This document shows positions 32,981 to 44,850 of a stretch of 64,000 nucleotides of DNA, in pieces. The translations under genes and the position numbers were made by a program. The stretch's first letter is position 1. Each line of letters opens with the position of its first letter. The notes below the pieces were generated by a model. That model had not been told where the DNA came from, did not search any database, and saw only the letters and a list, made by a program, of their open reading frames with translations. Origin of the DNA: Onchidella celtica (taxonomy: Eukaryota; Mollusca; Gastropoda; Systellommatophora; Onchidiidae). The stretch covers positions 47,413,271 through 47,477,270 of the forward strand of contig OZ007579.1 of the NCBI GenBank assembly GCA_963931925.1, given 5' to 3'.

Positions 32981-33586
32981 AGAGAGTTTGTAAGTATGGA
33001 CCCTTTTCATTTAGCGTCCTCCATATCACGTGATTTGCAAAAAAAATGGCGGCGTGCCTCATTTGTAGGGCGGAAGCGATGGACAACGGTCAAACCATGC
33101 TATCCTCTTGTTGGGCACCCAACTGTACAAACCCATTACGTGCTGGTTCTGGCATAAAAATGCATCTTTGCTTAGACTGTGCACATATTCAGATGCCATC
33201 ACTAAGGCAAGTTGAGGTTTTTGCCCCACACGGTGCTTTTCGATGCCGTGCGGCTCCCCGCAAACAACCGTAACGCGGAAGTGAAAAGGGTCCATAGAGA
33301 AGTTTCACTTTTGATCGATATGCACTGCGAGACACGGGGGTCGCCGCGAAACCACTGTGAGCACGGAGCGGAAAGTAGAGACTTGCGGTAAACAACACAC
33401 TGGGTGTAAGAGTTTACAAAACGGTTATAAATAGTTTCAGTCAGCCCAGAAATATGAACAAACCACAGTAAACAGATATGCCCACTATCTTTGGTGAAGA
33501 CGGTCTCTTTCAATTCTTGTTTACCGCAGCGACCTATTTTCGCGATTTGGCGGAAGTGAGATCTCTCTATAAATACATACTCTCTG
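32981..33586. mobile_element. MITE family O, copy 2, interrupted by another MITE
   Basis: It starts AGAGAGTTTGTAAGTA and ends CATACTCTCTG. The interior shares CACTGCGAGACACGGG, CCGCGAAACCACTGT, AACAAACCACAGTAAACAG and TTGTTTACCGCAGCGACC with 14870-15228. The flanks GTTTATGC and GTTTGTGT form a diverged 8-bp duplication. The left arm is split by a 298-bp insertion at 32997-33294. Confidence 0.72.
32997..33294. mobile_element. Nested MITE with a THAP-like remnant
   Basis: The ends are TGGACCCTTTTCATTTAGCG and, from the right, TGGACCCTTTTCACTTCCGC, flanked by TA on both sides. Removing it restores the left arm of the family O element. Plus-strand codons at about 33102-33155 read SSCWAPNCTNPLRAGSGIKM. 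This resembles the N-terminal CxxxxC start of THAP fingers, so the autonomous parent may have encoded a THAP protein (an inference). Confidence 0.65.
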
Positions 33587-33711
33587 GTTTGTGTCAGACA
33601 CATAGGCTTGGGATTGCCAGACTCACGAGTGAATGTCAAGGCCTAGGCGGTAAACCAGGCAAATTTGATAGGTCAACTAGTTAATAGTGGCGTCACGATA
33701 GTGGGTGAAGG

Positions 33712-34126
33712 CAAAGATAGTAGAAACAGTAAGGTGAGACAGCCAGCGCTTTTACTTTTAGCGTGCACAGATTTCGCACCGCCACCTAGCGGCGAATGCG
33801 CGGAAGTCACGAACAATGGAGTAGTTTACATAATCAAAAAGGGAAAGTCCGAATTTTGTTCTCTGTTCAGTTATTACTGTAGACCTTGATTGGCATCACT
33901 TATTACTTCAATCGCTGTGGGAAAATATTCGATAGTTTTTTTGTGTTTTTTTGGTCACAGCAGCACTGTCACAAATCAGCATCATTAATTTATCATTATA
34001 CCAAGTATTCTTTTCATGCTGTGCGCCATGGGCCCCGCCCCACGATCAGCGCGCAAACTGTGCGCACGATTTTTTTAGAGGTGCGAAAGAAGGGAGTGAC
34101 TCATCTTATCGTTTCTAGCATCTTTG
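33712..34126 (+). mobile_element. MITE family A, copy 2, with perfect 8-bp target duplication
   Basis: It is flanked by GGTGAAGG on both sides (33704-33711 and, directly after TCTTT, 34126-34133, with a one-base ambiguity in the end position). The inverted ends are CAAAGATAGTAGAAACAGTA and, from the right, AAAGATGCTAGAAACGATAA. It shares CACCGCCACCTAGCGGCGAA and GGGCCCCGCC with copies 1 and 3. Confidence 0.78.
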
Positions 34127-34164
34127 GTGAAGGTGAGAAAACCCAGCTAGCTGGTGCGCAGTCT

Positions 34165-34530
34165 CATTGAAACTCAACGGCGTGATGTCACCATCCAATT
34201 AGTCGGTCGATCAAAATGAGCGTGTGGGAATCGATGGTTATGCTAGTGGTACAGAGAGTCAAGTCTGTTGTGTGTGTTTTCAACGTAGTACGCACGGTCT
34301 TTCTTTCACCCAACTAACTCAAGACAGTTTGGACACGCTTGAATTAGTGTCCGTTTCACCGGTGAGTGGGGTCATGTGTAAACGCCACAATTCACATCTC
34401 ACACTAAAACGGAGACATAGGCTATATAGACCTGACTTTATGCTATGCCAGCCTTAAAAACACCCCGAGTGATCAGTTAGATTGGAGCCTGTCCTGGATT
34501 TGAATTTACCACCTTTCTACCCTGGCCATG
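34165..34530. other. Non-coding stretch with a fragment of a dispersed repeat
   Basis: GATGTCACCATCCAATTAGT near 34182 resembles the reverse complement of 37290-37330 and a weaker match near 45405. It is probably a further MITE family whose ends I cannot place. No gene was seen. Confidence 0.35.
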
Positions 34531-35190
34531 CGCCAGATAAATAGACAGACTGATAGATAAATATGTGGATTGATAGAGAAATATGTGGATTTAGATTTGA
34601 ATATATGGATGGATAGATTAATGAATGTGGATTGATAGATAAACAGGTGGATTGTTAGTAGATAAATAGAAGGATTGATAGATAAATATGTCGAATGACA
34701 GATAAATGGGTGGACTGATAGATAAATAGGTTGATTGAAAGATAAATATAATTATGTGGATTGACGATAAATATGTGGATTGACAGATAAATAAGTCGAC
34801 TGACAAATAAATATGTTGAATGACAGATAAATAGGTGGATTGATAGATAAATAGGTGGATTGACATATCAACTGGGGGAACTGATATGATAGATAAAAAG
34901 ACGGAATAGCAGATAAATAAGTGGACTGTCAGATAAAATCGCACATTGGCAGATAAAAGGACGCACTAGAAGATGAAAGATGAAAGACTGGCTGGCGTGA
35001 ATAGATCAATGGCAGATAAATGTAAAGATTGACAGAATGATGGGCGGACTGACAGACAATCTGGCAGAATAAAAGAGATTAAACGATAAATAGAGGGAAG
35101 AGGCGACAGATAAAATGTCTAGCTGACATGAGGTGATGATTGACAGATAGATATAAAGAATGACAGACAAATTAATGGATTGACAGACAA
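34530..35190 (+). repeat. Degenerate ~20-bp minisatellite (GATAAATAGGTGGATTGATA type)
   Basis: Units of roughly 20 bases alternate GATAAATA and GGATTGA or GACTGACA motifs, with substitutions increasing towards the right. Open frames are compositional. Confidence 0.75.
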
Positions 35191-36102
35191 CTAGATTTGA
35201 AAAGTTAATGAGTTTGTAAGCGAGGTATTCATTCACAGGCTCAGACAACAGTAGAGCATTTTTAAAAAATCAATGTTTCATCTACGTCGCTCTGAGTTGA
35301 AGTGTTAGAGGCTGTTGTTTTGTCTGTTTATACATGTGTATGCATGTGTGTTCGTGCACATATGAATGAGTAAAGGTCTGTGTGCGTGAACGTGTGCGTG
35401 TACATACAATGATATATATTGAGCTCAGATGTTCGTGTGTATTTACATTATTGTGTATGCGTGTGTGTGTTATAATTGTGTAAATTAAAAAAAAAAAGTG
35501 TTTTATACATTATTAAGATGATTCTATGCCAGGTCACTGTCCATTATATTATGCATTTCAGTCATATCTGGTCTTGTTACCGGCATCATAATCCATCTGT
35601 CACCCTCTGCGCATTTCCACCGTGGTATTATGTGATATGATATTGTTCCTTCTAAAGGAAATTAAAATTCTGAATTTTGATATGTGTTGTACGTGAGCAG
35701 GTATATTATGTGTAAAGATATGTGAAATGTAACCGGACAACACAAATGTAGAAGACCAATTAACAGGAAGAAACTGGATTATGTTTCCCTGCAGCACTCA
35801 CAGTTTACCCCAATGCCCGACTTTGTGATCTATTATTCATGCAGCCTCCACTCGCTGTGCGTGAGTGTGCACGTGCGTGGACAGGAGAGCGAGTATGAGT
35901 GTGTTCAAGAGAGGGACAGGGTGTGGTTGGCACGTGAGACCTGGGGAGGGGCAAGAGATGAGGGGCGGGGGGGGGGGGATTGAGAGAGGGGATTCTGTGA
36001 GTAGGCTTGCATTTGTCTCCGGCGATGTGGCTGAATTTCTTCAGTGGTGCGTGCAGATGAAAAGACGGTAAAAAACGATTTTCAGGTAACTGCTAGATAG
36101 AG
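35190..36102. other. Non-coding stretch, nothing recognised
   Basis: It contains GT-rich patches (35330-35480) and a G-run near 35967. No gene was seen. Confidence 0.4.
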
Positions 36103-36110
36103 AGATGAAC

Positions 36111-36193
<83 letters not shown>

Positions 36194-36211
36194 CGAGACA
36201 GATTGAAAGGT

Positions 36212-36305
<94 letters not shown>

Positions 36306-36313
36306 TGAAAGGT

Positions 36314-36366
<53 letters not shown>

Positions 36367-36373
36367 CAGATAC

Positions 36374-36438
<65 letters not shown>

Positions 36439-36465
36439 AAGATTGAAACGTATAGATAGATAGAT
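36103..36465 (+). repeat. (GATA)n array with ATTGAAAGGTATA interruptions
   Basis: Tetranucleotide repeats of about 360 bases. The interruption ATTGAAAGGTATAGATAG, or a close variant, occurs at about 36202, 36304 and 36441, so blocks of about 100-140 bp were duplicated. Confidence 0.9.
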
Positions 36466-36905
36466 AGGCAAACAAACTTTCATGTTTAATCAAAGTTTTG
36501 AAACTGCCATTAACAACTCTCTAGAAATCTTACGTTTATTCACCTGTAAAAATGTAAACATGTTTGCTTATCGTACAGGTATAAATTCAGACAGAAAAAT
36601 GATATCGAATCCAATTAAAAAACATAAATGATGGTCTCTACTTAGTGCCATACCCCCACCCCCCGCCCTACCCTTCCCAAATACCCACACCGTCCTCTCT
36701 CTAGCTGCTGAAATCTAACCCCCCTCCCCTTGCCTCCTCAGTGCGCCAGTAGATATTTCATACTTGATCTTGTCTCCTTACGTTAAAGATCATCCATTTA
36801 CCACGAAAGCTCGAGTTTGGAATTTTGTAACTTCCCCCCCCCCCGCCCCCACCCCCACCTCCACCTCCCTTTGTAATTTGTTTCTGAATCACCCGTTGAA
36901 TAATT

Positions 36906-37168
36906 TTGAAGCGTTTTTCCAAAACTGGGTAAGTCAAATTTGGCAAGAGTTATTCAGATATTCATTCAAAATGAGTGTAAGACGCGGTGTGAGTGTTCAT
37001 TTGACACTTGATAAGCCGCGTCTTTATCTTCGGGTAAAAACGGGACATAGCAAGTTTTAACTGAACACTTACACCGCGTCTTACACTCAATTTAAATGAC
37101 TATCTGAAAGGAACCCAAAACTCACGCAAAATTTGGCTTACCTAGTTCTGGAATAATTTGCTCTTCAA
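36906..37168. mobile_element. Palindromic foldback MITE
   Basis: The left arm (TTGAAG...CCAAAACTGGGTAAG...GTGTAAGACGCGGTGTGAG) is the imperfect reverse complement of the right arm (CTTACACCGCGTCTTACAC...CTTACCTAGTTCTGG...CTTCAA) over roughly 110 bp, leaving a short central spacer near 37030. Transcripts across it would form a long hairpin. A right-arm copy is at 13138-13268. Confidence 0.72.
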
Positions 37169-37790
37169 TTATAGGCCCACGGTGATTTCCCACTACACGC
37201 TCAAGGTGAACAAGTGCTGAAAGGATGAGCATTTCGCCAGCTCTAGCATTAAACCTAACAGTTTTTAGGCGGCGCGCACTAAACGATTTTGATTGGTCAG
37301 TTAGTTGGATGGTGACGTAAAGATATTGAGTTTCAAAGAGGAAACAACCCAAAAAAACTAGTTGTTAGTGCGAGAGGCCTCACTAAATTTTCACGGGTCG
37401 ATAAGTCAGGCCTCAACTAGACAGATGAACGTCGGCGGCCAATGTGCTCGGGCTAAACTTTGAGCACGAATGGGGTCGTTCATTACCAGTAAAGTTGAAA
37501 ACACTTGCGCTTCGACGCCAAACAAACTACAGATTATCATCAATTAAGCCTCAGTAGATGTTTGTTCTGAGCCATGATCATAACGTTTGATTGGAAAACT
37601 CACTTATAGGAAATAGCGAGGGAACGTTTGAACTTTTCAAGGATAGGTTCAGAATAAACTGGGATGAAAAGAAAGTGGAAATGAGATAGGGGGAAACTGG
37701 AGAAAAAAAAATAAGAAAGGAAAATGGACGAATATAAAACAAAAAAAGAGTAGGAGTGAGGACAAATAGCCGTGTTAATGGGGAGGAGGG
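37169..37790. other. Non-coding flank of the poly-G minisatellite
   Basis: Contains a possible dispersed-repeat fragment (37260-37340). No gene was seen. Confidence 0.35.
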
Positions 37791-40700
37791 GGGGGGGGGT
37801 GAGGTAGAACAAGACATACAACAGAAGAGGGGGGGGGTGAGGTAGAACAAGACATACAACAGAAGAGGGGGGGGGGTGAGGTAGAACAAGACATACAACA
37901 GAAGAGGGGGGGTGAGGTAGAACAAGACATACAACAGAAGAGTGGGGGGGGGGGTGAGGTAGAACAAGACATACAACAGAAGAGGGGGGGGGTGAGGTAG
38001 AACAAGACATACAACAGAAGAGGGGGGGGGTGAGGTAGAACAAGACATACAACAGAAGAGGGGGGGGGTGAGGTAGAACAAGACATACAACAGAAGACGG
38101 GGGGGGGGGGTGAGGTAGAACAAGACATACAACAGAAGAGGGGGGGGGTGAGGTAGAACAAGACATACAACAGAAGACGGGGGGGGGGTGAGGTAGAACA
38201 AGACATACAACAGAAGACGGGGGGGGGGGGTGAGGTAGAACAAGACATACAACAGAAGAGGGGGGGGTGAGGTAGAACAAGACATACAACAGAAGAGGGG
38301 GGGGGGTGAGGTAGAACAAGACATACAACAGAAGAGGGGGGGGGTGAGGTAGAACAAGACATACAACAGAAGACGGGGGGGGGGTGAGGTAGAACAAGAC
38401 ATACAACAGAAGAGGGGGGGGTGAGGTAGAACAAGACATACAACAGAAGACGGGGGGGGGGTGAGGTAGAACAAGACATACAACAGAAGACGGGGGGGGT
38501 GAGGTAGAACAAGACATACAACAGAAGACGGGGGGGGGGTGAGGTAGAACAAGACATACAACAGAAGACGGGGGGGGGGGTGAGGTAGAACAAGACATAC
38601 AACAGAAGAGGGGGGGGTGAGGTAGAACAAGACATACAACAGAAGACGGGGGGGGGGTGAGGTAGAACAAGACATACAACAGAAGAGGGGGGGGGTGAGG
38701 TAGAACAAGACATACAACAGAAGACGGGGGGGGGGTGAGGTAGAACAAGACATACAACAGAAGAGGGGGGGGGTGAGGTAGAACAAGACATACAACAGAA
38801 GAGGGGGGGGTGAGGTAGAACAAGACATACAACAGAAGAGGGGGGGGGGTGAGGTAGAACAAGACATACAACAGAAGACGGGGGGGGGTGAGGTAGAACA
38901 AGACATACAACAGAAGAGGGGGGGGGTGAGGTAGAACAAGACATACAACAGAAGAGGGGGGGGGTGAGGTAGAACAAGACATACAACAGAAGAGGGGGGG
39001 GGGGTGAGGTAGAACAAGACATACAACAGAAGAGGGGGGGGGTGAGCTAGAACAAGACATACAACAGAAGACGGGGGGGGGGGGTGAGGTAGAACAAGAC
39101 ATACAACAGAAGACGGGGGGGGGTGAGGTAGAACAAGACATACAAGAGAAGACGGGGGGGTGTGAGGTAGAACAAGACATACAACAGAAGACGGGGGGGG
39201 GGTGAGGTAGAACAAGACATACAACAGAAGAGGGGGGGGGGTGAGGTAGAAAAAGACATACAACAGAAGAGGGGGGGGTGAGGTAGAACAAGACATACAA
39301 CAGAAGACGGGGGGGGGGGGTGAGGTAGAACAAGACATACAACAGAAGAGGGGGGGGGTGAGGTAGAACAAGACATACAACAGAAGACGGGGGGGGTGAG
39401 ATAGAACAAGACATACAACAGAAGAGGGGGGGGTGAGGTAGAACAAGACATACAACAGAAGAGGGGGGGGGTGAGGTAGAACAAGACATACAACAGAAGA
39501 GGGGGGGGGGGGTGAGGTAGAACAAGACATACAACAGAAGAGGGGGGGGGTGAGCTAGAACAAGACATACAACAGAAGACGGGGGGGGGGGTGAGGTAGA
39601 ACAAGACATACAACAGAAGACGGGGGGGGGTGAGGTAGAACAAGACATACAAGAGAAGACGGGGGGGTGTGAGGTAGAACAAGACATACAACAGAAGACG
39701 GGGGGGGGGTGAGGTAGAACAAGACATACAACAGAAGAGGGGGGGGTGAGGTAGAACAAGACATACAACAGAAGACGGGGGGGGGTGAGGTAGAACAAGA
39801 CATAAAACAGAAGAGGGGGGGGTGAGGTAGAACAAGACATACAACAGAAGACGGGGGGGGGGGTGAGGTAGAACAAGACATACAACAGAAGAGGGGGGGG
39901 GGTGAGGTAGAACAAGACATACAACAGAAGAGGGGGGGGGTGAGGTAGAACAAGACATACAACAGAAGAGGGGGGGGGTGAGGTAGAACAAGACATACAA
40001 CAGAAGACGGGGGGGGTGAGGTAGAACAAGACATACAACAGAAGGGGGGGGGGTGAGGTAGAACAAGACATACAACAGAAGAGGGGGGGGGGGTGAGGTA
40101 GAACAAGACATACAACAGAAGAGGGGGGGGTGAGGTAGAACAATACATACAACAGAAGAGGGGGGGTGAGGTAGAACAAGACATACAACAGAAGAGGGGG
40201 GGGGGGGTTAGGTAGAACAAGACATACAACAGAAGAGGGGGGGGGTGAGGTAGAACAAGACATACAACAGAAGAGGGGGGGGGGTGAGGTAGAACAAGAC
40301 ATACAACAGAAGAGGGGGGGGGTGAGGTAGAACAAGACATACAACAGAAGAGGGGGGGGGGTGAGGTAGAACAAGACATACAACAGAAGAGGGGGGGGGG
40401 TGAGGTAGAACAAGACATACAACAGAAGAGGGGGGGTGAGGTAGAACAAGACATACAACAGAAGAGGGGGGGTGAGGTAGAACAAGACATACAACAGAAG
40501 AGGGGGGGTGAGGTAGAACAAGACATACAACAGAAGAGGGGGGGGTGAGGTAGAACAAGACATACAACAGAAGAGGGGGGGAGGTGAGGTAGAACAAGAC
40601 ATACAACAGAAGAGGGGGGGGTGAGATAGAACAAGACATACAACAGAAGAGGGGGGGGGGTGAGGTAGAACAAGACATACAACAGAAGAGGGGGGGGTGA

Positions 40701-42791
40701 GGTAGAACAAGACATACAACAGAAGAGGGGGGGGGGTGAGGTAGAAAAAGACATACAACAGAATAGGGGGGCGGTGAGGTAGAACAAGACATACAACAGA
40801 AGAGGAGGGGGGGTGAGGTAGAACAAGACATACAACAGAAGAGGGGGGGGGGTGAGGTAGAACAAGACATACAACAGAAGAGGGGGGGGTGAGGTATAAC
40901 AAGACATACAACAGAAGAGGGGGGGGTGAGTTAGAACAAGACATACAACAGAAGAGGGGGGGGGGGTGAGGTAGAACAAGACATACAACAGAAGAGGGGG
41001 GGGGTGAGGTAGAACAAGACATACAACAGAAGAGGGGGGGGGGTGAGGTAGAACAAGACATACAACAGAAGAGGGGGGGGTGAGGTAGAACAAGACATAC
41101 AACAGAAGAGGGGGGGGGGGTGAGGTAGAACAAAACATACAACAGAAGAGGGGGGGGTGAGGTAGAACAAGACATACAACAGAAGAGGGGGGGGGGTGAG
41201 GTAGAACAAGACATACAACAGAAGAGGGGGGGGGGTGAGGTAGAACAAGACATACAACAGAAGAGGGGGGGGGGTGAGGTAGAACAAGACATACAACAGA
41301 AGAGGGGGGGGGGTGAGGTAGAACAAGACATACAACAGAAGAGGGGGGGTGAGGTAGAATAAGACATACAACAGAAGAGGGGGGGGGTGAGGTAGAACAA
41401 GACATACAACAGAAGACGGGGGGGGGTGAGGTAGAACAAGACATACAACAGAAGAGGGGGGGGTGAGGTAGAACAAGACATACAACAGAAGAGGTGGGGG
41501 GTGAGGTAGAAAAAGACATACAACAGAAGAGGGGGGGGGTGAGGTAGAACAAGACATACAACAGAAGAGGGGGGGGGGTGAGGTAGAACAAGACATACAA
41601 CAGAAGAGGGGGGGGGGTGAGGTAGAACAAGACATACAACAGAAGAGGGGGGGGTGAGGTAGAACAAGACATACAACAGAAGAGGGGGGGGTGAGGTAGA
41701 ACAAGACATACAACAGAAGAGGGGGGGGGGTGAGGTAGAACAAGACATACAACAGAAGAGGGGGGGGTGAGGTAGAACAAGACATACAACAGAAGAGGGG
41801 GGGGGTGAGGTAGAACAAGACATACAACAGAAGAGGGGGGGGTGAGGTAGAACAAGACATACAACAGAAGAGGTGGGGGGTGAGGTAGAAAAAGACATAC
41901 AACAGAAGAGGGGGGGGGTGAGGTAGAACAAGACATACAACAGAAGAGGGGGGGGGGTGAGGTAGAACAAGACATACAACAGAAGAGGGGCTGGGGTGAG
42001 GTAGAACAAGACATACAACAGAAGAGGGGGGGGTGAGGTAGAACAAGACATACAACAGAAGAGGGGGGGGTGAGGTAGAACAAGACATACAACAGAAGAG
42101 GGGGGGGGGTGAGGTAGAACAAGACATACAACAGAAGAGGGGGGGGTGAGGTAGAACAAGACATACAACAGAAGAGGGGGGGGGTGAGGTAGAACAAGAC
42201 ATACAACAGAAGAGGGGGGGGGGTGAGGTAGAACAAGACATACAACAGAAGAGGGGGGTGAGGTACAACAAGACATACAACAGAAGAGGGGGGGTGAGGT
42301 AGAACAAGACATACAACAGAAGAGGGGGGGGGGTGAGGTAGAACAAGACATACAACAGAAGAGGGGGGGGTGAGGTAGAACAAGACATACAACAGAAGAG
42401 GGGGGGGGTGAGGTAGAACAAGACATACAACAGAAGAGGGGGGGGGTGAGGTAGAACAAGACATACAACAGAAGAGGGGGGGGGGTGAGGTAGAACAAGA
42501 CATACAACAGAAGAGTGGGGGGTGAGGTAGAACAAGACATACAACAGAAGAGGGTGGGGGGGTGAGGTAGAACAAGACATACAACAGAAGAGGGGGGGGG
42601 GTGAGGTAGAACGAGACATACAACAGAAGAGGGGGGGGTGAGGTAGAACAAGACATACAACAGAAGAGGGGGGGGGTGAGGTAGAACAAGACATACAACA
42701 GAAGAGGGGGGGGGTGAGGTAGAACAAGACATACAACAGAAGAGGGGGGGGTGAGGTAGAACAAGACATACAACAGAAGAGGGGGGGGGAG
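37790..42791 (+). repeat. 5-kb minisatellite, ~37-bp unit with a variable poly-G tract, ~135 copies
   Basis: Each unit is a conserved 29-base segment (TGAGGTAGAACAAGACATAC + AACAGAAGA) followed by G or C and then a G-run of about 6-12. The conserved segment is almost invariant, while the G-run length differs from unit to unit. Two unit types are visible: GAAGACGGG is common between 38090 and 40015 and rare elsewhere, while GAAGAGGG dominates the right half. Rare variants recur at fixed spacing (see findings). On the minus strand all three frames stay open, giving frames of up to 1765 codons of Pro/Ser/Leu/Cys-rich peptide. I treat these as artefacts. Confidence 0.97.
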
Positions 42792-42939
42792 CAGGAGGAA
42801 TGAAGAGGAAGGAAATGAAGGAAGAAAGAGGAAATAAAAAAAAGAGAAGATGAACAATGCAACATAAAGATGGAGTAAAAAGAAAGAAAAGATGCACGTG
42901 ACAGGAAATTGGATGGGAGTTCAGATCATGACGAGAATG

Positions 42940-42992
42940 GGGTCAGAATGGGGTCAGAATGGGGTCAGAATGGGGTCAGAATGGGGTCAGAA
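42940..42992 (+). repeat. 11-bp x 5 tandem repeat
   Basis: GGGGTCAGAAT is repeated five times without change, just right of the poly-G minisatellite. Confidence 0.9.
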
Positions 42993-42999
42993 TACAGAA

Positions 43000-43450
43000 A
43001 AAAACAGAAAGAAACAAATACAGACAGAAATTAAGAAAGAAAGTCAGAAAGGGCGAAAGAAAAAACGAAGACAAAAAGAAACAGAATGAAGGAAAGAAGA
43101 CTAGAAAGGACAGAAAGAAAAACAGAAATTATAAAAGAAAGAAAGACAGAAATTGAGAAAGAAAGACAGAGAGAGCCAAAGAAAGAAAGAAAAAAAGATA
43201 GACAGAAATTAAGGAAGAAAGAAAGACAGAAATTGAGAAAGAAAGACAGAGAGAGCCAAAGAAAGAAAGAAAAAAAGATAGACAGAAATTAAGGAAGAAA
43301 GAAAGACAGAAATTGAGAAAGAAAGACAGAGAGAGCCTAAGAAAGAAGGAAAGAAAAAAGACAAAAAGACAGAAAGAAAGGAAGAAAGGAAGAAAAAAGA
43401 AGACAAAAAAGACAACAACAAAAAAATAAAAAGAAAAAAAGAAAGACAAC
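43000..43450 (+). repeat. GAAA-rich tract containing ~81-bp duplications
   Basis: A purine-rich plus strand. A block of about 81 bases (AGACAGAAATTGAGAAAGAA, then GACAGAGAGAGCC) recurs near 43141, 43225 and 43306 with minor changes. Confidence 0.85.
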
Positions 43451-43454
43451 CAGA

Positions 43455-43866
43455 AAGAGAGAGATTAAAAGAAAGACAGACACACAGAAAGAGAGAGATT
43501 AAAAGAAAGACAGACACACAGAAAGAGAGAGATTAAAAGAAAGACAGACACACAGAAAGAGAGAGATTAAAAGAAAGACAGACACACAGAAAGAGAGAGA
43601 TTAAAAGAAAGACAGACACACAGAAAGAGAGAGATTAAAAGAAAGACAGACACACAGAAAGAGAGAGATTAAAAGAAAGACAGACACACAGAAAGAGAGA
43701 GATTAAAAGAAAGACAGACACACAGAAAGAGAGAGATTAAAAGAAAGACAGACACACAGAAAGAGAGAGATTAAAAGAAAGACAGACACACAGAAAGAGA
43801 GAGATTAAAAGAAAGACAGACACACAGAAAGAGAGAGATTAAAAGAAAGACAGACACACAGAAAGA
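43455..43866 (+). repeat. 34-bp x ~12 minisatellite
   Basis: AGAGAGAGATTAAAAGAAAG + ACAGACACACAGAA recurs at exact 34-base spacing with essentially no variation, from a GAAA-rich flank. Confidence 0.93.
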
Positions 43867-43869
43867 AAC

Positions 43870-44784
43870 AGAAAGACCGAAAAAAAAAACGAACCAGCGA
43901 ACCAGTGAAAGAAAGAAAGTAAGAATGTGAAAAGCAAGATGTTGAAGGTATATCAGAATGACTCAAGGATAAAAAAAAAAAAAAAGTTGTGCCCTGTGCT
44001 CTAGCCAGATCTTTTCATTATCTTAAAAGTACACAAGAGGAAGTTGCCAGACTGGAGAAGAAAGGGTGAAATTAAATTAAAAGACATTATTATTGACATT
44101 TTCTATCTCGTATGAATAAAACATAATGGTCTGTGTGGGTCCTAGAAAATGGGAGCGGTGAAAAAGGTTAATAGGAACTTGAAGAAGACGGGAGAAAAAT
44201 AGAGAGGGATGACGTCATTATAAATGGGACAGATTGGAGAGAGGGGGCCGGGGTGGTGCATGCACCCATTGAACCTATTTGAAGTTTTCTAGAATCTGTG
44301 GTAAAACAAGGAAATTATTATTAAAAGTCAACATTTGATGAACTGCCGGCCACTTTTTCCCTCCCTCCAGTTGTGGAGAGAAAGTCTCTCCTTATGGTTT
44401 GTGGATATGGGTTTGTGTAATAATGTAAACCAATGTGATATCATAATATAATATTACATAATATACTGTAATGCGATGTGATATAATATAATAATTATAA
44501 TATAATGCAATGTGATATACATATTATAGTAATATATTAAAACTATTTTATACTGTAAGGCAATGTAATGTGATGTAATATAATGCTGTAAAAAAGTATA
44601 CTATTATATATATTATTATGATACAAATTAATAAATAATATATTGTAAATTGTTGGGAATTTCTGTGCAACGTCTAGTAAATGGGTATCTGTTGTGTGTG
44701 CGTACGTGTGTGCGCATCCAGTTGTGCTCGTGTTTAGTTGTGTTTATGCATGCATAAGAGTGGAGTATTATTTTTGCTTATCTT
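43870..44784. other. Non-coding AT-rich stretch
   Basis: No gene. At 44430-44650 there is cryptic AT repetition built from TAATATAAT and ATGYGATAT motifs. Confidence 0.45.
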
Positions 44785-44850
44785 CCCCCAAAGTGCCTTG
44801 AGCAGACGGGAAAAGTGAGCTATATAAATATATGTTTATTATCATCAATA
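44785..44850 (+). mobile_element. Probable SINE/LINE 3' tail
   Basis: AAAGTGCCTTGAGCAGACGG then GTGAGCTATATAAATATATG then an ATT/ATC-rich run. This matches the layout of the tails at 24225 and 57112, where AAAGCGCCTGGAGC precedes GCTGTATAAA. Confidence 0.4.

Noticed and set aside
37600-42897. Minus-strand open frame of 1765 codons and several others of 350-1100 codons
   Set aside because: They run across the poly-G minisatellite. The peptides are frame-shifted readings of the same unit (Pro/Ser/Leu/Cys-rich), all three frames are open, and reading frame changes with G-run length. No gene features support them.
43129-43517. Phe/Leu/Ser-rich minus-strand ORFs that look like membrane proteins
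   Set aside because: They are reverse readings of a GAAA-rich purine tract, so the hydrophobicity is compositional.
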